This document shows positions 14,626-22,297 of a stretch of DNA of 28,195 nucleotides, in pieces. The stretch lies in the IMG/VR virus record IMGVR_UViG_3300037584_002109, positions 1 to 28,195 of that record; one strand, 5' to 3'. A program made the position numbers and the translations under genes. The DNA is from a virus. The notes under the pieces were generated by a model. The model was not told where the DNA came from. It did no database searches and was given only the letters and a program-made list of their open reading frames with translations. The stretch's first letter is position 1. Every line of letters begins with the position of its first letter.

Positions 14626-16152
14626 TCAATATATGTTGCTACACATATCCTCTACGTCTTGAATTGTGTTAGAATCTACGGGGTACTTATCATCCCTGAT
14701 TCTGACTATTCTAGGAAATCGCATACCATATGTGCCATCCTTGTTCTTGGTTATCGCATCACAGGTAACTTCCAGTACCACTCTTGGCAGGAAGAAGTAT
14801 TTGTTATTGGTATAACTGTCTACGATTCTCTTCAATCTAACTGATAGTTCATCCATCTCAGCATCAGATATTCCTGAACCCACTTTTCCAATCTCCGTGT
14901 ATCCTGACTCGCTTCTGACTGATACACCGTAAGTAGCAATCATGCCTGCTTTCTTGCCATTCCCAAACTCACCCGAAGTTATAGTAACATCAAGTTCTAT
15001 TCTAGGTGGTTTGAATTTCAAGAGCGATGTTGTTCTCTTCGATTGGTAAACAGCATCCAAGTCCTTTATCATAACACCTTCAAAACCTGCATTGATAGCA
15101 ACATTGTATGCTGCTTCGACATTACCATGAGTGAATGACTGCGCGATATATTCTGATGGTATTGATTCCTCTAGATAATCTAGCCTATCGCTGTAGGTGT
15201 CATCTAGCAATGATTGTCCGTTGTACATGAGACAATCGAAAACTGCTAACTTCACAGGACAATTCGCTATTGCCTTTTGCTTGTCCTTTGAGTGTACTCT
15301 TGTAGCGAGCGATTGGTGTTTAGCAGGACTGCCTTCGGAATCCACAGGATATATCTCAGCATCTAATATTATCCCGTTACCCCATTGAGACATTAACTCA
15401 ACAACATCCGAATATTGGTCAGTCACTATCTTTCCCTTGCGATTGAATATAATCGTGCTACCGTAATCACGATGAATCTGATATCTATTTCCATCGTACT
15501 TGATATCCATGATATACCTCTCAGGTAATTTACCTAGATACTTCTTGGCAAGCATGGGCTTCACATAATTACCATGCACTAATTGTGGTGGCTCAATGTT
15601 GTTCTCTAGATAGTGAATCAATCCAGTCAGTGAGTGACTGACAGAATGCTTCTTCACATCCTCTTGATAGTAATCAGCCATCGCCTTTTCAACAGTGCTT
15701 CTGTTTACTCCGTTTCTCGGTGTTCTCAACCAATAGCGGATAAACCACTTTACTTCCATAGCAGACATAGCACCGATGGCATCAGATATCTGCGTGAAGG
15801 CATCTGAGTTTATCGTAGAGCAATCTAACTCCAACAACCTGTGAAACTCTGTTACGCTTATGTTTGAATCAGGTCTGTTTGCGGATAGGAACTCTTTCAT
15901 CCCCTCTCCTAAGTCCATCCACCTATATGCAGAGTCCTCTATCTCATCTTCAAATACATCGAATATCTTAGCAAGCCATTTGATGGCCTTCTTTTCCCCA
16001 ATGTTATTCTGAGCATACTCTAATGCGAGTATGCTGATTACGTCTTTTCTATCACTGAAATGCGATAGAGAAGAGTGAATTAGAAATCTCTTCCTTGTTG
16101 GTGTTTCATTCTCTAGTGACTCACACATCCTGCTGAATCTTATCATTGTCAT
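14626..16152 (-). CDS. lig: ATP-dependent DNA ligase
   Basis: The 508-aa product has an N-terminal helical DNA-binding domain (about 1-190). The nucleotidyltransferase core begins with the active-site motif KYDGNRYQIH (adenylated Lys 218), followed by DAEIYPVD, FDCLMYNG, EGVMIKDLD (motif IV) and LLKFKPP (motif V). An OB-fold domain with 'FPRIVRIRDDK' (motif VI) closes the protein. This domain order is that of archaeal/eukaryotic ligase I-type enzymes. It seals nicks during viral replication. An AGGA six bases before the ATG supports the start; the gene overlaps the upstream PC4-like gene by 32 bases. Confidence 0.95.
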   Translation of the reverse strand: MTMIRFSRMCESLENETPTRKRFLIHSSLSHFSDRKDVISILALEYAQNNIGEKKAIKWLAKIFDVFEDEIEDSAYRWMDLGEGMKEFLSANRPDSNISVTEFHRLLELDCSTINSDAFTQISDAIGAMSAMEVKWFIRYWLRTPRNGVNRSTVEKAMADYYQEDVKKHSVSHSLTGLIHYLENNIEPPQLVHGNYVKPMLAKKYLGKLPERYIMDIKYDGNRYQIHRDYGSTIIFNRKGKIVTDQYSDVVELMSQWGNGIILDAEIYPVDSEGSPAKHQSLATRVHSKDKQKAIANCPVKLAVFDCLMYNGQSLLDDTYSDRLDYLEESIPSEYIAQSFTHGNVEAAYNVAINAGFEGVMIKDLDAVYQSKRTTSLLKFKPPRIELDVTITSGEFGNGKKAGMIATYGVSVRSESGYTEIGKVGSGISDAEMDELSVRLKRIVDSYTNNKYFFLPRVVLEVTCDAITKNKDGTYGMRFPRIVRIRDDKYPVDSNTIQDVEDMCSNIY

Positions 16153-16354
16153 TTTTATTCCTCATTATCTTATCTAGTGCCTTATAGACATCTTCCATTT
16201 CTTTCATATTCATTCTAACACCCTTCTTCGTAGGTGTTCCGTTAGAATGCCAGCGAATGTCAACTATGTCAACATTCCAATAATTGCCAGTTCTAACTAT
16301 CAATTCGTCACTCCCATTCCTTGGGACTCTCACTATTATCTTATCATCCTTCAA
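16121..16354 (-). CDS. PC4/Sub1-like ssDNA-binding or transcription coactivator protein
   Basis: The segment YWNVDIVDIRWHSNG then TPTKKGVRMNMKEMEDV resembles the PC4 fold, where a beta strand ending 'IDIREYW', a loop, and 'KPGKKGISL' plus a helix form the ssDNA-binding unit. PC4-like proteins bind single strands and tune transcription or repair. The start is uncertain: the longest ATG frame begins at 16420 but overlaps the previous gene by 77 bases. TTG 16354 (AAGGGTGG upstream), GTG 16363 or GTG 16330 are better. The assignment rests on motif similarity only. Confidence 0.5.
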   Translation of the reverse strand: MKDDKIIVRVPRNGSDELIVRTGNYWNVDIVDIRWHSNGTPTKKGVRMNMKEMEDVYKALDKIMRNKNDNDKIQQDV

Positions 16355-16742
16355 GCCAACCACCCTTAAACTGCTGCAAGTTCTTCCACGATTTGAAGTA
16401 TCGGGGAGACTCTTGCTCATCTACTCTATGTACCACCCACACGACGCCACCGAGACTACTTATCTTAACCAACTCATATGTTTTTCCTCCTACCTCAAAC
16501 ATATCCTCTGTCTGAACATCAGGAACTAACCCGAATTTTTGTGATAGTTCGTTGGCAATCTCATCCATGTGTTCAGCGATATACTGAACAATTAGATGGC
16601 GTTGTATCGGTACTTTGGCATCGACGGTAACTTTGATTTTACCATGCATCTCACAGACTCTGCACTTGTTACCCTCACAGATAGGACATGGTATCTCAGC
16701 AGGAAGCGGAGCAGGAAAACGAATAGTCACTGCTTTCTTCAT
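16344..16742 (-). CDS. Zinc-binding protein with CxxC-x4-CxxC
   Basis: This 132-aa protein starts at the ATG overlapping the lipoprotein stop (ATGA). Close to the N-terminus it has IPCPICEGNKCRVCEMHGK, a compact CxxC-x4-CxxC metal site of DnaJ/rubredoxin-like kind. The remainder is an alpha/beta region with helix RHLIVQYIAEHMDEIANEL and strands GGKTYELVKISSL and VVWVVHRV. No family is recognised. It may be a small regulator or a substrate adaptor. Translation appears coupled to the lipoprotein gene. Confidence 0.65.
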   Translation of the reverse strand: MKKAVTIRFPAPLPAEIPCPICEGNKCRVCEMHGKIKVTVDAKVPIQRHLIVQYIAEHMDEIANELSQKFGLVPDVQTEDMFEVGGKTYELVKISSLGGVVWVVHRVDEQESPRYFKSWKNLQQFKGGWLEG

Positions 16743-17200
16743 TGTCTGCCATCCCATACTCTGTAAACCACTTCGTAGTCAACTGTGACATTGAATGGGA
16801 AGGCTGCAAAGTGTAGGGTTGCATTACCGAATTCAGGTGCGAAACCGCTTGACCAATAATGCTGTCCTTGAACTAAATAACCCTGCATGTCCACCCAACT
16901 GTAATTGTTGAATATAACGGAGTTGTTCGTGACCTCAAAGGATAGATGTGTTATGTTATACATGAATGATTGAAGTTCAATCGCTCCGTGACTAGCGTTG
17001 ACATCCAGCCAAATTGTCGGGGCATGTATCAGCGTTTCATTCGTTGAGTTATCCATAATCAATGTGAACTCACCTGTAAGAGTCATCCAGTCAGAGTCAT
17101 TGGTCTGCCCGTCAAACTCATCTTCAGGCGGGTCGGGTAGTGCTTCAGTACATCCTGCTAGTAAAGCACCTACTATCATAAGCGTCATTATTCGGTTCAT
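16739..17200 (-). CDS. Secreted lipoprotein, heavily sequon-bearing
   Basis: The 153-aa protein begins MNRIMTLMIVGALLAGC, a signal peptide with a lipobox (LAGC, Cys 17) for lipid anchoring outside the membrane. The mature part starts with an acidic spacer and is beta-rich. It contains nine N-x-S/T sequons (NDS, NST, NET, NAS, NIT, NNS, NYS, NAT, NVT), which in archaea suggests N-glycosylation. A TATA-like box about 26 bases before the ATG gives it a private, apparently leaderless promoter. It may act on the host surface, for example in superinfection exclusion or virion attachment; that is inference. No family recognised. Confidence 0.8.
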   Translation of the reverse strand: MNRIMTLMIVGALLAGCTEALPDPPEDEFDGQTNDSDWMTLTGEFTLIMDNSTNETLIHAPTIWLDVNASHGAIELQSFMYNITHLSFEVTNNSVIFNNYSWVDMQGYLVQGQHYWSSGFAPEFGNATLHFAAFPFNVTVDYEVVYRVWDGRQ

Positions 17201-17222
17201 GCTTCTCGCAAGTACAGGAAGG

Positions 17223-17230
17223 ATAAATAT
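17223..17230 (-). promoter_or_regulatory. TATA-like promoter of the lipoprotein gene
   Basis: On the minus strand it reads ATATTTAT, centred 26-27 bases before the ATG of the lipoprotein gene. This is the spacing expected when transcription starts at the start codon, i.e. a leaderless mRNA. No Shine-Dalgarno-like motif lies before that ATG, unlike most genes here. It lies in one of the few noncoding gaps. Confidence 0.55.
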
Positions 17231-17241
17231 GTTGCTACATT

Positions 17242-17328
17242 CTATTGGAAGATGCAGCCGAACTCTTCTAGAGTCGTTTGTCTCTCACCAAATGTAACAC
17301 CGAATTCACTCAACTTAGTCTGTCTCAT
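17242..17328 (-). CDS. Micro-ORF (28 aa)
   Basis: The start overlaps the previous stop as ATGA and is preceded by GGAGGGTGA. The frame ends just before the lipoprotein promoter. It translates as MRQTKLSEFGVTFGERQTTL plus eight residues, with repeated 'EFG' turns. The strong ribosome site supports translation. No function can be given. Confidence 0.45.
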   Translation of the reverse strand: MRQTKLSEFGVTFGERQTTLEEFGCIFQ

Positions 17329-17453
17329 TCTTCACCCTCCATCATTCCTGTAAATGCCAAGCCTGTTAACAACTTGGTCTGTAGTTCTAACAGTAGTATA
17401 ATCTCATCGAGTTTTCTTTCCACTGCTACTTCATGCCTATTGAATCTCTTCAT
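17325..17453 (-). CDS. Small helical protein (42 aa)
   Basis: This is a 42-codon frame with ATGA overlaps at both ends. It reads MKRFNRHEVAVERKLDEIIL followed by a leucine-rich helix (LLELQTKLLTG) and an acidic end. It is a probable amphipathic or coiled-coil helix that could dimerise. Coupling on both sides supports it as a real gene. Function is unknown. Confidence 0.5.
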   Translation of the reverse strand: MKRFNRHEVAVERKLDEIILLLELQTKLLTGLAFTGMMEGEE

Positions 17454-17680
17454 GCTTTCACCACCGATTTAGGGAAGAATACGTCTTCCCAAACTGTCAG
17501 TTCTGCTTCAGTCATCTTGGTAGTGAAGATAGTTCCGCTACGCAGATGTATCTCCACATCAAACGTATTCCTCTTCAACATGCCTTCAGGTACTTCGACT
17601 ACTGAATAAGCAGATACCTCTGCCATATTCAATGTCGTATTCCCTGCCGTTGTCGCCAGTTTGTAGAATTTATCTTTCAT
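17450..17680 (-). CDS. Unknown 76-aa protein
   Basis: The product is 76 residues and mostly beta-strand, for example SAYSVVEVP, FDVEIHLRSGTIFTTKM, with a short helix TEAELTVWEDVFF. The pattern resembles a small barrel or sandwich that senses or binds something, but no family is recognised. It has ATGA overlaps with both neighbours in the group downstream of the JAMM protease gene. Confidence 0.6.
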   Translation of the reverse strand: MKDKFYKLATTAGNTTLNMAEVSAYSVVEVPEGMLKRNTFDVEIHLRSGTIFTTKMTEAELTVWEDVFFPKSVVKA

Positions 17681-17871
17681 TCTTCATCACCTATCTCAAT
17701 TATATCCATCATTTCCTTCTGCGCAAAACCGTACTTAACATCCATTCCGAATCCTATCTCATGCATTATCTGCATCATAGTTACTATTCTCTCTTGGATG
17801 TGGTGCGGTGGGTCACAAGGTTCCCCATCAACATCGTATTGAATTGCTAGTGTCCAAAATTTCTTACTCAT
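17677..17871 (-). CDS. Unknown 64-aa protein
   Basis: The product begins MSKKFWTLAIQYDVDGEPCD, has a central helix (HIQERIVTMMQIMHEIGFG) and an acidic C-terminus. A strand-helix-strand ferredoxin-like unit is possible. It follows the JAMM protease gene with an ATGA overlap. No motif is recognised. Confidence 0.6.
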   Translation of the reverse strand: MSKKFWTLAIQYDVDGEPCDPPHHIQERIVTMMQIMHEIGFGMDVKYGFAQKEMMDIIEIGDEE

Positions 17872-18419
17872 TCTTCTTCACCATCCAATACATCTTCTGC
17901 TACCTTCACCCAATCAGGTTTCTCAACAGGCTCTTGTTGGTAAATACCGTAGTATACCTTCTTCGCTATTTCTGAATTACAGTCATAGGCAATGAATTGA
18001 TTATCACCTAGAACTGTTGCACTCTCCATCATACCCTTCCATGAATGGATAGTTCCCCAATCAGTACCACTGAAGAAAGCCTGTCCGAATGGATGTGTGT
18101 GTATCCAGCATTTCAATGGTAACTTCATACCACCTAATTGCCCTTCTTGGTCTTTGAAACTAACAAACCCAAATGTTCCAACGCTGATATACAAGTCATC
18201 TTTGGCATCAACAATAACCTGAACCTCTCTTGGCGAATCAAATGCCTCAAGAGACTTGTTCCATATCACTGTGTAGAATGCCTCAGTCTGAGGGTCGGGA
18301 AATGGATAGGCGAACTCGATTTGCTCAAACACAGTCTTGATGTCCTCTTTCCAACTTTCATCCTTAATCTCTAATCCCTTTATTCCATTATTATCATATT
18401 CTGTTTCATCTGTTTTCAT
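17868..18419 (-). CDS. JAMM/MPN+ (JAB) metalloprotease
   Basis: This 183-aa protein carries the zinc protease signature HTHPFGQAFFSGTD: His 107, His 109, Ser 117 and Asp 120 form HxH-x10-D with the conserved S-x-x-D. Strands precede it (VQVIVDAKDDLYISV, FGFVSF), as in the JAB fold, and the usual upstream Glu may be Glu 46. JAMM enzymes remove ubiquitin or ubiquitin-like proteins, or trim their C-terminus to expose Gly-Gly. An E1-like gene at 19333-19941 and a GGC-ending beta-grasp gene at 24514-24714 lie in the same operon, so a role with them is attractive. A phage-tail JAB role is less likely, as no NlpC or tail gene is adjacent. Confidence 0.85.
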   Translation of the reverse strand: MKTDETEYDNNGIKGLEIKDESWKEDIKTVFEQIEFAYPFPDPQTEAFYTVIWNKSLEAFDSPREVQVIVDAKDDLYISVGTFGFVSFKDQEGQLGGMKLPLKCWIHTHPFGQAFFSGTDWGTIHSWKGMMESATVLGDNQFIAYDCNSEIAKKVYYGIYQQEPVEKPDWVKVAEDVLDGEEE

Positions 18420-18662
18420 TTATATTCCTCCCATTTGTGTTACTCTTTTATCCTGCTCATTCTCAAACTCATGATATGCTCTATGACCTGCGATGAACCC
18501 GCCTGCGTGTCTCTTGGTTCCCAAGAACTCTTCACCGCAAACAGGACATACAACCTTCACAATCTCTGCTCGCTTGTAATATCCATCTGTGGAAATTATG
18601 GTTATAATCTCCCCAATATCTTCTTCTGATAAGTCATCTATGTTTTCATCCTCTTTACTCAT
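18420..18662 (-). CDS. C2H2-type zinc-finger protein (80 aa)
   Basis: An acidic N-terminus (residues 1-20) is followed by strands ITIISTDG and a CPVCGEEFLGTKRHAGGFIAGH stretch with CxxC and two His, fitting a C2H2-like finger, then a charged tail. It may bind DNA or protein. It sits one base upstream of the JAMM protease gene (TAAATG). Confidence 0.65.
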   Translation of the reverse strand: MSKEDENIDDLSEEDIGEIITIISTDGYYKRAEIVKVVCPVCGEEFLGTKRHAGGFIAGHRAYHEFENEQDKRVTQMGGI

Positions 18663-18666
18663 TCTT

Positions 18667-18945
18667 TCACCTCATATATTGTCGAAGGCTTTTGATTCGC
18701 CTTGGTGCGACCAATCGAGGTTCTTCAACTATAACCTCTGTCTCTTCTATTTCGTTCTGTACTTGTTTGATGTCCATTCCCTTTTGCAAGGGGAGAAGTA
18801 CACTCCTTCTATACTGTTCCTTCCACATGGCCTGAACGCAGCCGTCACAGAACTCAGCAGTCTCTGCCTTACTCTTGGTGATAGGCTCTGCTATCGCTCC
18901 GCATAGCGTCTTGCCGAGAAGTAAGAAATGAATTACCTCACTCAT
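18667..18945 (-). CDS. Small zinc-binding protein (HxnC...CxxC)
   Basis: The 92-aa product has HFLLLGKTLCG at 6-16 and EFCDGCVQAMWKEQ at about 32-45. The His/Cys...CxxC spacing is typical of a small zinc site common in phage and actinobacterial proteins. A long helical, Glu-rich part and a basic tail (RRIKSLRQYMR) follow. No specific function. The ATG overlaps the upstream stop. Confidence 0.6.
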   Translation of the reverse strand: MSEVIHFLLLGKTLCGAIAEPITKSKAETAEFCDGCVQAMWKEQYRRSVLLPLQKGMDIKQVQNEIEETEVIVEEPRLVAPRRIKSLRQYMR

Positions 18946-19172
18946 TCTCCCTTCTCCTTGTAGGCAGGATGCTTCTTCGGCAACCTGTGCAGTCTTCTTA
19001 CAATCATGTTGTTCACTAGATTGGATACTGAGTCAGCACCATCTGCGAATCTCTTGCTTGCAACATCATCACCTGAAGGACACATTCTATCTTCTAATTC
19101 TGTTAAGTCTATTCTATCCATTATATATTTCAATACTTCATATTCAACGTGTATCTTTGAACTCGCTCTCAT
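18942..19172 (-). CDS. Unknown 76-aa helical protein
   Basis: The product starts MRASSKIHVEYEVLKYIMDR and is predicted largely helical with a basic C-terminus (RRLHRLPKKHPAYKEKGE). A single Cys is present, so no zinc site. It lies between the Cys-rich 55-aa gene and a zinc protein with 4-base overlaps on both sides. No family recognised. Confidence 0.6.
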   Translation of the reverse strand: MRASSKIHVEYEVLKYIMDRIDLTELEDRMCPSGDDVASKRFADGADSVSNLVNNMIVRRLHRLPKKHPAYKEKGE

Positions 19173-19336
19173 TCTTCTTCACCTCTACATTTTACGCATG
19201 ATAGATTCTGTTTACATCTACCACAAATTACTCTTGCTTTTGCTAGTGGCAGAAATGCACCTGCACTACTCGCTTCACCTAGAAAGGTCTCAAGCGGATA
19301 GTGACAGGCACATTCCTTGCAGTCGCATTTACTCAT
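19169..19336 (-). CDS. Cys-rich small protein (55 aa), possible two-zinc module
   Basis: Translation gives 55 residues with CDCKECAC near 4-11 and CGRCKQNLSCVKC near 38-50, eight Cys in total, a dense treble-clef or RING-like arrangement. It overlaps the E1-like gene stop (ATGA) and the next start, so it is tightly coupled to the E1. A partner role in the modification pathway, for instance as an E3-like adaptor, is speculative. Confidence 0.6.
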   Translation of the reverse strand: MSKCDCKECACHYPLETFLGEASSAGAFLPLAKARVICGRCKQNLSCVKCRGEEE

Positions 19337-19941
19337 ACTTGCAACACCATCTTATCTACAACGTCATCGTTGTTGTTAAACCACTTCTGTATCCACTGTG
19401 TCGCAATACCAGCAATGGCTATGTTCATGCAATCCACTCCTTGGGGAGTGCCATCCCATTCTCCTGATTGGCAGGAGAAGGAACCCTCGTCACCAGCGAG
19501 AAATGCATCCATCATCTTAGGGTCAATGAGGTACGAGATTAACGCGCCTGTTCGTCCTTGCGCTCTCAAATCAACCCACTTAATCTTAGCATCAGAGCCA
19601 AAGCCCTGCCGATATAGTATACGCCTGACCGCTAGATTGTCTGCACAGCAGATAACCAAGTCGTAGCCAATCATCTGCTTCTCAATCAGAACGTGATATG
19701 GCTCATCTGATACAGAGCCGCCTGCAACCGTGTTGTAGTTCCTATCTGATAGACACTCAACTTTCTTCTCACCTATATCAGACTCAAAGAAGTTCTGATA
19801 GGTGAGATTCTTTCTCTCAACACTATCTTCATCGAAGATTGTTATTCTATATCCTAGCCTTTGGAGGAATTGAGTTAGGAAACTACCTATTCCACCTGCT
19901 CCTATTATCATTACATTTCTATTCATTCTTTTCATTTTCAT
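19333..19941 (-). CDS. E1/ThiF-like adenylyltransferase
   Basis: The ATG at 19941, with GTGAT upstream, gives 202 residues. MIIGAGGIGSFLTQFL (11-26) is the nucleotide-binding loop, and TIFDEDSVERKNLTYQ includes the Asp that holds ATP ribose. SDIGEKKVECL supplies the conserved Lys (59-60) and CCADNLAVRR the C-x-D-N motif (Asp 101). Two Cys (157 and 171) could form the thioester or a zinc site. ThiF/E1 enzymes adenylate the C-terminal Gly of a ubiquitin-like protein. The conserved Arg of 'NRQ' appears as Tyr 48 (NLTYQ). It lacks the C-terminal Ub-fold of eukaryotic E1. The neighbouring JAMM gene supports a conjugation or sulfur-transfer pathway. Confidence 0.85.
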   Translation of the reverse strand: MKMKRMNRNVMIIGAGGIGSFLTQFLQRLGYRITIFDEDSVERKNLTYQNFFESDIGEKKVECLSDRNYNTVAGGSVSDEPYHVLIEKQMIGYDLVICCADNLAVRRILYRQGFGSDAKIKWVDLRAQGRTGALISYLIDPKMMDAFLAGDEGSFSCQSGEWDGTPQGVDCMNIAIAGIATQWIQKWFNNNDDVVDKMVLQV

Positions 19942-20173
19942 ATTTATCACTCATTTCTATTATTCTCATATCTATTTGTTGCTGTTGATAGTGATGCCAC
20001 GCATCGACTATCTCATGTGTTATTCCATCCATCGTCGCACCGACGACTGAGATTGCATCTTCCAGAACAGTTCTCCTGACGACGTTCTTCAACTGCGGCA
20101 GGCTTTCATATTCTTCAATAAATTTACTGAAGTGGATTTGCATTCTTTTCAATGTGTTAATTACTTCTTCCAT
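19919..20173 (-). CDS. Unknown 84-aa helical protein upstream of E1
   Basis: From ATG 20173 (AAGTGAT upstream) the product starts MEEVINTLKRMQIHFSKFIE and is predicted all-helical with Gln-rich and charged ends. No motif is recognised. It overlaps the E1-like start by about 23 bases, so the two are co-translated and may be partners; that is inference. Confidence 0.55.
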   Translation of the reverse strand: MEEVINTLKRMQIHFSKFIEEYESLPQLKNVVRRTVLEDAISVVGATMDGITHEIVDAWHHYQQQQIDMRIIEMSDKYENEKNE

Positions 20174-20177
20174 ACTA

Positions 20178-21062
20178 TCACTTCCATGTTCCATGTACAA
20201 ACTCTGCTACTTTCATATTCAACAAGTCTTTCTTGTCTATGCCAAACCACTCACAAATTTCAGTTAACGATGCTCTTATCCCCATGATGGAACAGTTGCC
20301 TGATGCCTTGCGAATCAGTTCTTGTGTATGGTGTCTTTCATCTTCCATGACGGAAACCGCCCAGATAATAGCGCAAATCTTGTTTGGTGTAAACCTAACA
20401 GCGATTAAATCACAGTATCGATTTACAAAATCAATCATGATGAGAGTGTTGTGTCTGTAATTGCTAGACACGTTATCCAATTTATCCAAGACGGTTGACG
20501 CTACTTGATTTGGGTTTATCGTAGATAGGATGTGTGACTTACGGAAATGCTTGGCTACTCTCTTACCGTATCTAGAGATGTATTTTCTCTCAACCATGCA
20601 GAAGTCACTATGCTTAGTGAGATTCATGGGTATCCCTGACTCCTTGATGATGTAGTAAGTCAAGGACGCTGACCTGTGTTCGACGGGTATACCATTGAAT
20701 ACACGCTCGCTGTTCAGCGAACGTAGATATGACCTAACCAACTCGACGTTCTTGAATGAGTAGTTAGACAATATCATCATACATTGATTGACTGTTCTGA
20801 TGTCTGTCTCTGAGTCATTGCTTGCCCATTTATTGTGCTTCTTCATCCTGAACATCTGATTGGAGTCAGTCTCCATGATGATAGAACCCAATCTGCCCTT
20901 AGTAGGTTCACGTAGTCTCTTCCCGTTGTAGTCCACGCCTCTAACTGATTCCTCAAATGGCCTGACTACATGGACTAAACCACAATCATCACACACATTC
21001 TCACCTAGATGGTCATCGAAGGTGAATGAGGTACACCTGCATTCTGCACATACGCTGTTCAT
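20178..21062 (-). CDS. tfb: Archaeal transcription initiation factor B (TFB)-like protein
   Basis: The 294-aa product has an N-terminal zinc ribbon (CAEC at 5-8, CDDC at 24-27). A B-reader-like segment around GRLGSIIMETDSN corresponds to the 'GL.T.I' region of TFB. Two helical repeats of about 90 residues each (cyclin folds) follow, including IDFVNRYCDLIAVRFTPNKI. TFB recruits RNA polymerase to TATA-bound TBP. A viral TFB could redirect host polymerase to viral promoters such as those proposed at 141-150 and 17223-17230. It starts with an ATGA overlap to the unknown 412-aa gene. Divergence suggests altered promoter choice. Confidence 0.85.
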   Translation of the reverse strand: MNSVCAECRCTSFTFDDHLGENVCDDCGLVHVVRPFEESVRGVDYNGKRLREPTKGRLGSIIMETDSNQMFRMKKHNKWASNDSETDIRTVNQCMMILSNYSFKNVELVRSYLRSLNSERVFNGIPVEHRSASLTYYIIKESGIPMNLTKHSDFCMVERKYISRYGKRVAKHFRKSHILSTINPNQVASTVLDKLDNVSSNYRHNTLIMIDFVNRYCDLIAVRFTPNKICAIIWAVSVMEDERHHTQELIRKASGNCSIMGIRASLTEICEWFGIDKKDLLNMKVAEFVHGTWK

Positions 21063-22297
21063 CTTCTTTCACCTCTCATGTTGGGTTTCCCTTGATATTT
21101 CGCCTTCTCAACTAATCTCTTGTTCAGTCTATATCTAGTAGACTTGATTTCACGCAGAGTCGATACCATTTGCAATGCCATTTTATCATTCTTCAACAGC
21201 ATTGCTCTTGTTGCTATTTGGTCTCCAACCACATTCTTGCCATTTATGTCATCGATGCAGAATGGACCGCTTATCTTCCCATCATTACCATAGAACACCG
21301 AACTACATCTCTGAGTACCGGAAGTGTAGCCGTTTGGATAAACCAGCCAATCTCCAAGTTCTCCATGAACACATAATCCAAAATCAAGGGTTTTTGATAG
21401 TCCACCTAATTTATCAGGTTGGAAAACAGGACTATTTACATTCACAAGAGTAATCGCATCATAAGTAGAATCCATATTCTGAAGAAGTTCAAACGCTCGC
21501 TCTTCCACAATGACATCGGTTCTGTTCTGAAGAAGCCAAGCAGTCATCAATTGTAACTCTGATTCAGAAGCATGACTTCCGAACATATTGAACCAAAGGT
21601 TGGATGGGCTGATGTTAGCCCACTTCTTGGAGCGTGAAGCACCGTTCCTGTAACAGTCGATGAATACATTAGCATCGTTTAGATTGGTTGATGCCCATAC
21701 ATTCTCCGAAATCTCAAAGGCAATATCTTCCTTACCGATTAACTTGGTATTGATTTTCACCTTGATTTGTCTGCCGTCCTTGTAGAACCAGTAAGGTGTT
21801 CTGTTTTCCAGTGCATGTAGGACGTTACCTGAGTATGTGATGTTTCTTTCAATATACTCGACCATGTTTCTGCGACTTCTGTTCTGCGCTCCATAGGCAA
21901 TTACCTTTGCAAGTGCAATCGCAACATCCTTCTGATTCTTCTTAACGCCATTCATATACCACTTGCTACCGTCTTTTCGCAAAACGATAGAAGCATCACC
22001 ATCCTTGTACCTGAATGTGAAATAGGACATCTCACTAGAAAGAGCGTTGGATGAAGTATCCAAGTGCATGAAACTCCTGTGCATCTGCTCTGATAGAGTG
22101 TTCCAATATCCTTCCGAGTGATATTTCCTGTTACCCATTCTGTAGCAGGCTATCTCTATTTCACCATAACGATTCATTCTTCTGTTGTTCCTTCGATTGA
22201 AGTCAGGATTATTGGTCTTGAATAGAAAGGAGGATGTCATATCCCTCTGACTTCTATAGTCCGTTCTCATTCGTGGTAGTTGTACTTTCATTTTCAT
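21059..22297 (-). CDS. Large protein of unknown function (412 aa)
   Basis: ATG 22297 preceded by GGTGAT is the best start and overlaps the previous gene by 44 bases. The N-terminus is Arg-rich (RMRTDYRSQRDMTSS, RRNNRRMNRYG). The body mixes helices and strands with aromatic-rich motifs (YWNTLSEQMHRSFMH; NVWASTNLNDANVFIDCYRN; GELGDWLVYPNGYTSGTQRC) and the C-terminus is basic. It contains Cys but no clear zinc or catalytic pattern. It lies between RNR and TFB and is not recognised. Confidence 0.7.
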   Translation of the reverse strand: MKMKVQLPRMRTDYRSQRDMTSSFLFKTNNPDFNRRNNRRMNRYGEIEIACYRMGNRKYHSEGYWNTLSEQMHRSFMHLDTSSNALSSEMSYFTFRYKDGDASIVLRKDGSKWYMNGVKKNQKDVAIALAKVIAYGAQNRSRRNMVEYIERNITYSGNVLHALENRTPYWFYKDGRQIKVKINTKLIGKEDIAFEISENVWASTNLNDANVFIDCYRNGASRSKKWANISPSNLWFNMFGSHASESELQLMTAWLLQNRTDVIVEERAFELLQNMDSTYDAITLVNVNSPVFQPDKLGGLSKTLDFGLCVHGELGDWLVYPNGYTSGTQRCSSVFYGNDGKISGPFCIDDINGKNVVGDQIATRAMLLKNDKMALQMVSTLREIKSTRYRLNKRLVEKAKYQGKPNMRGERR

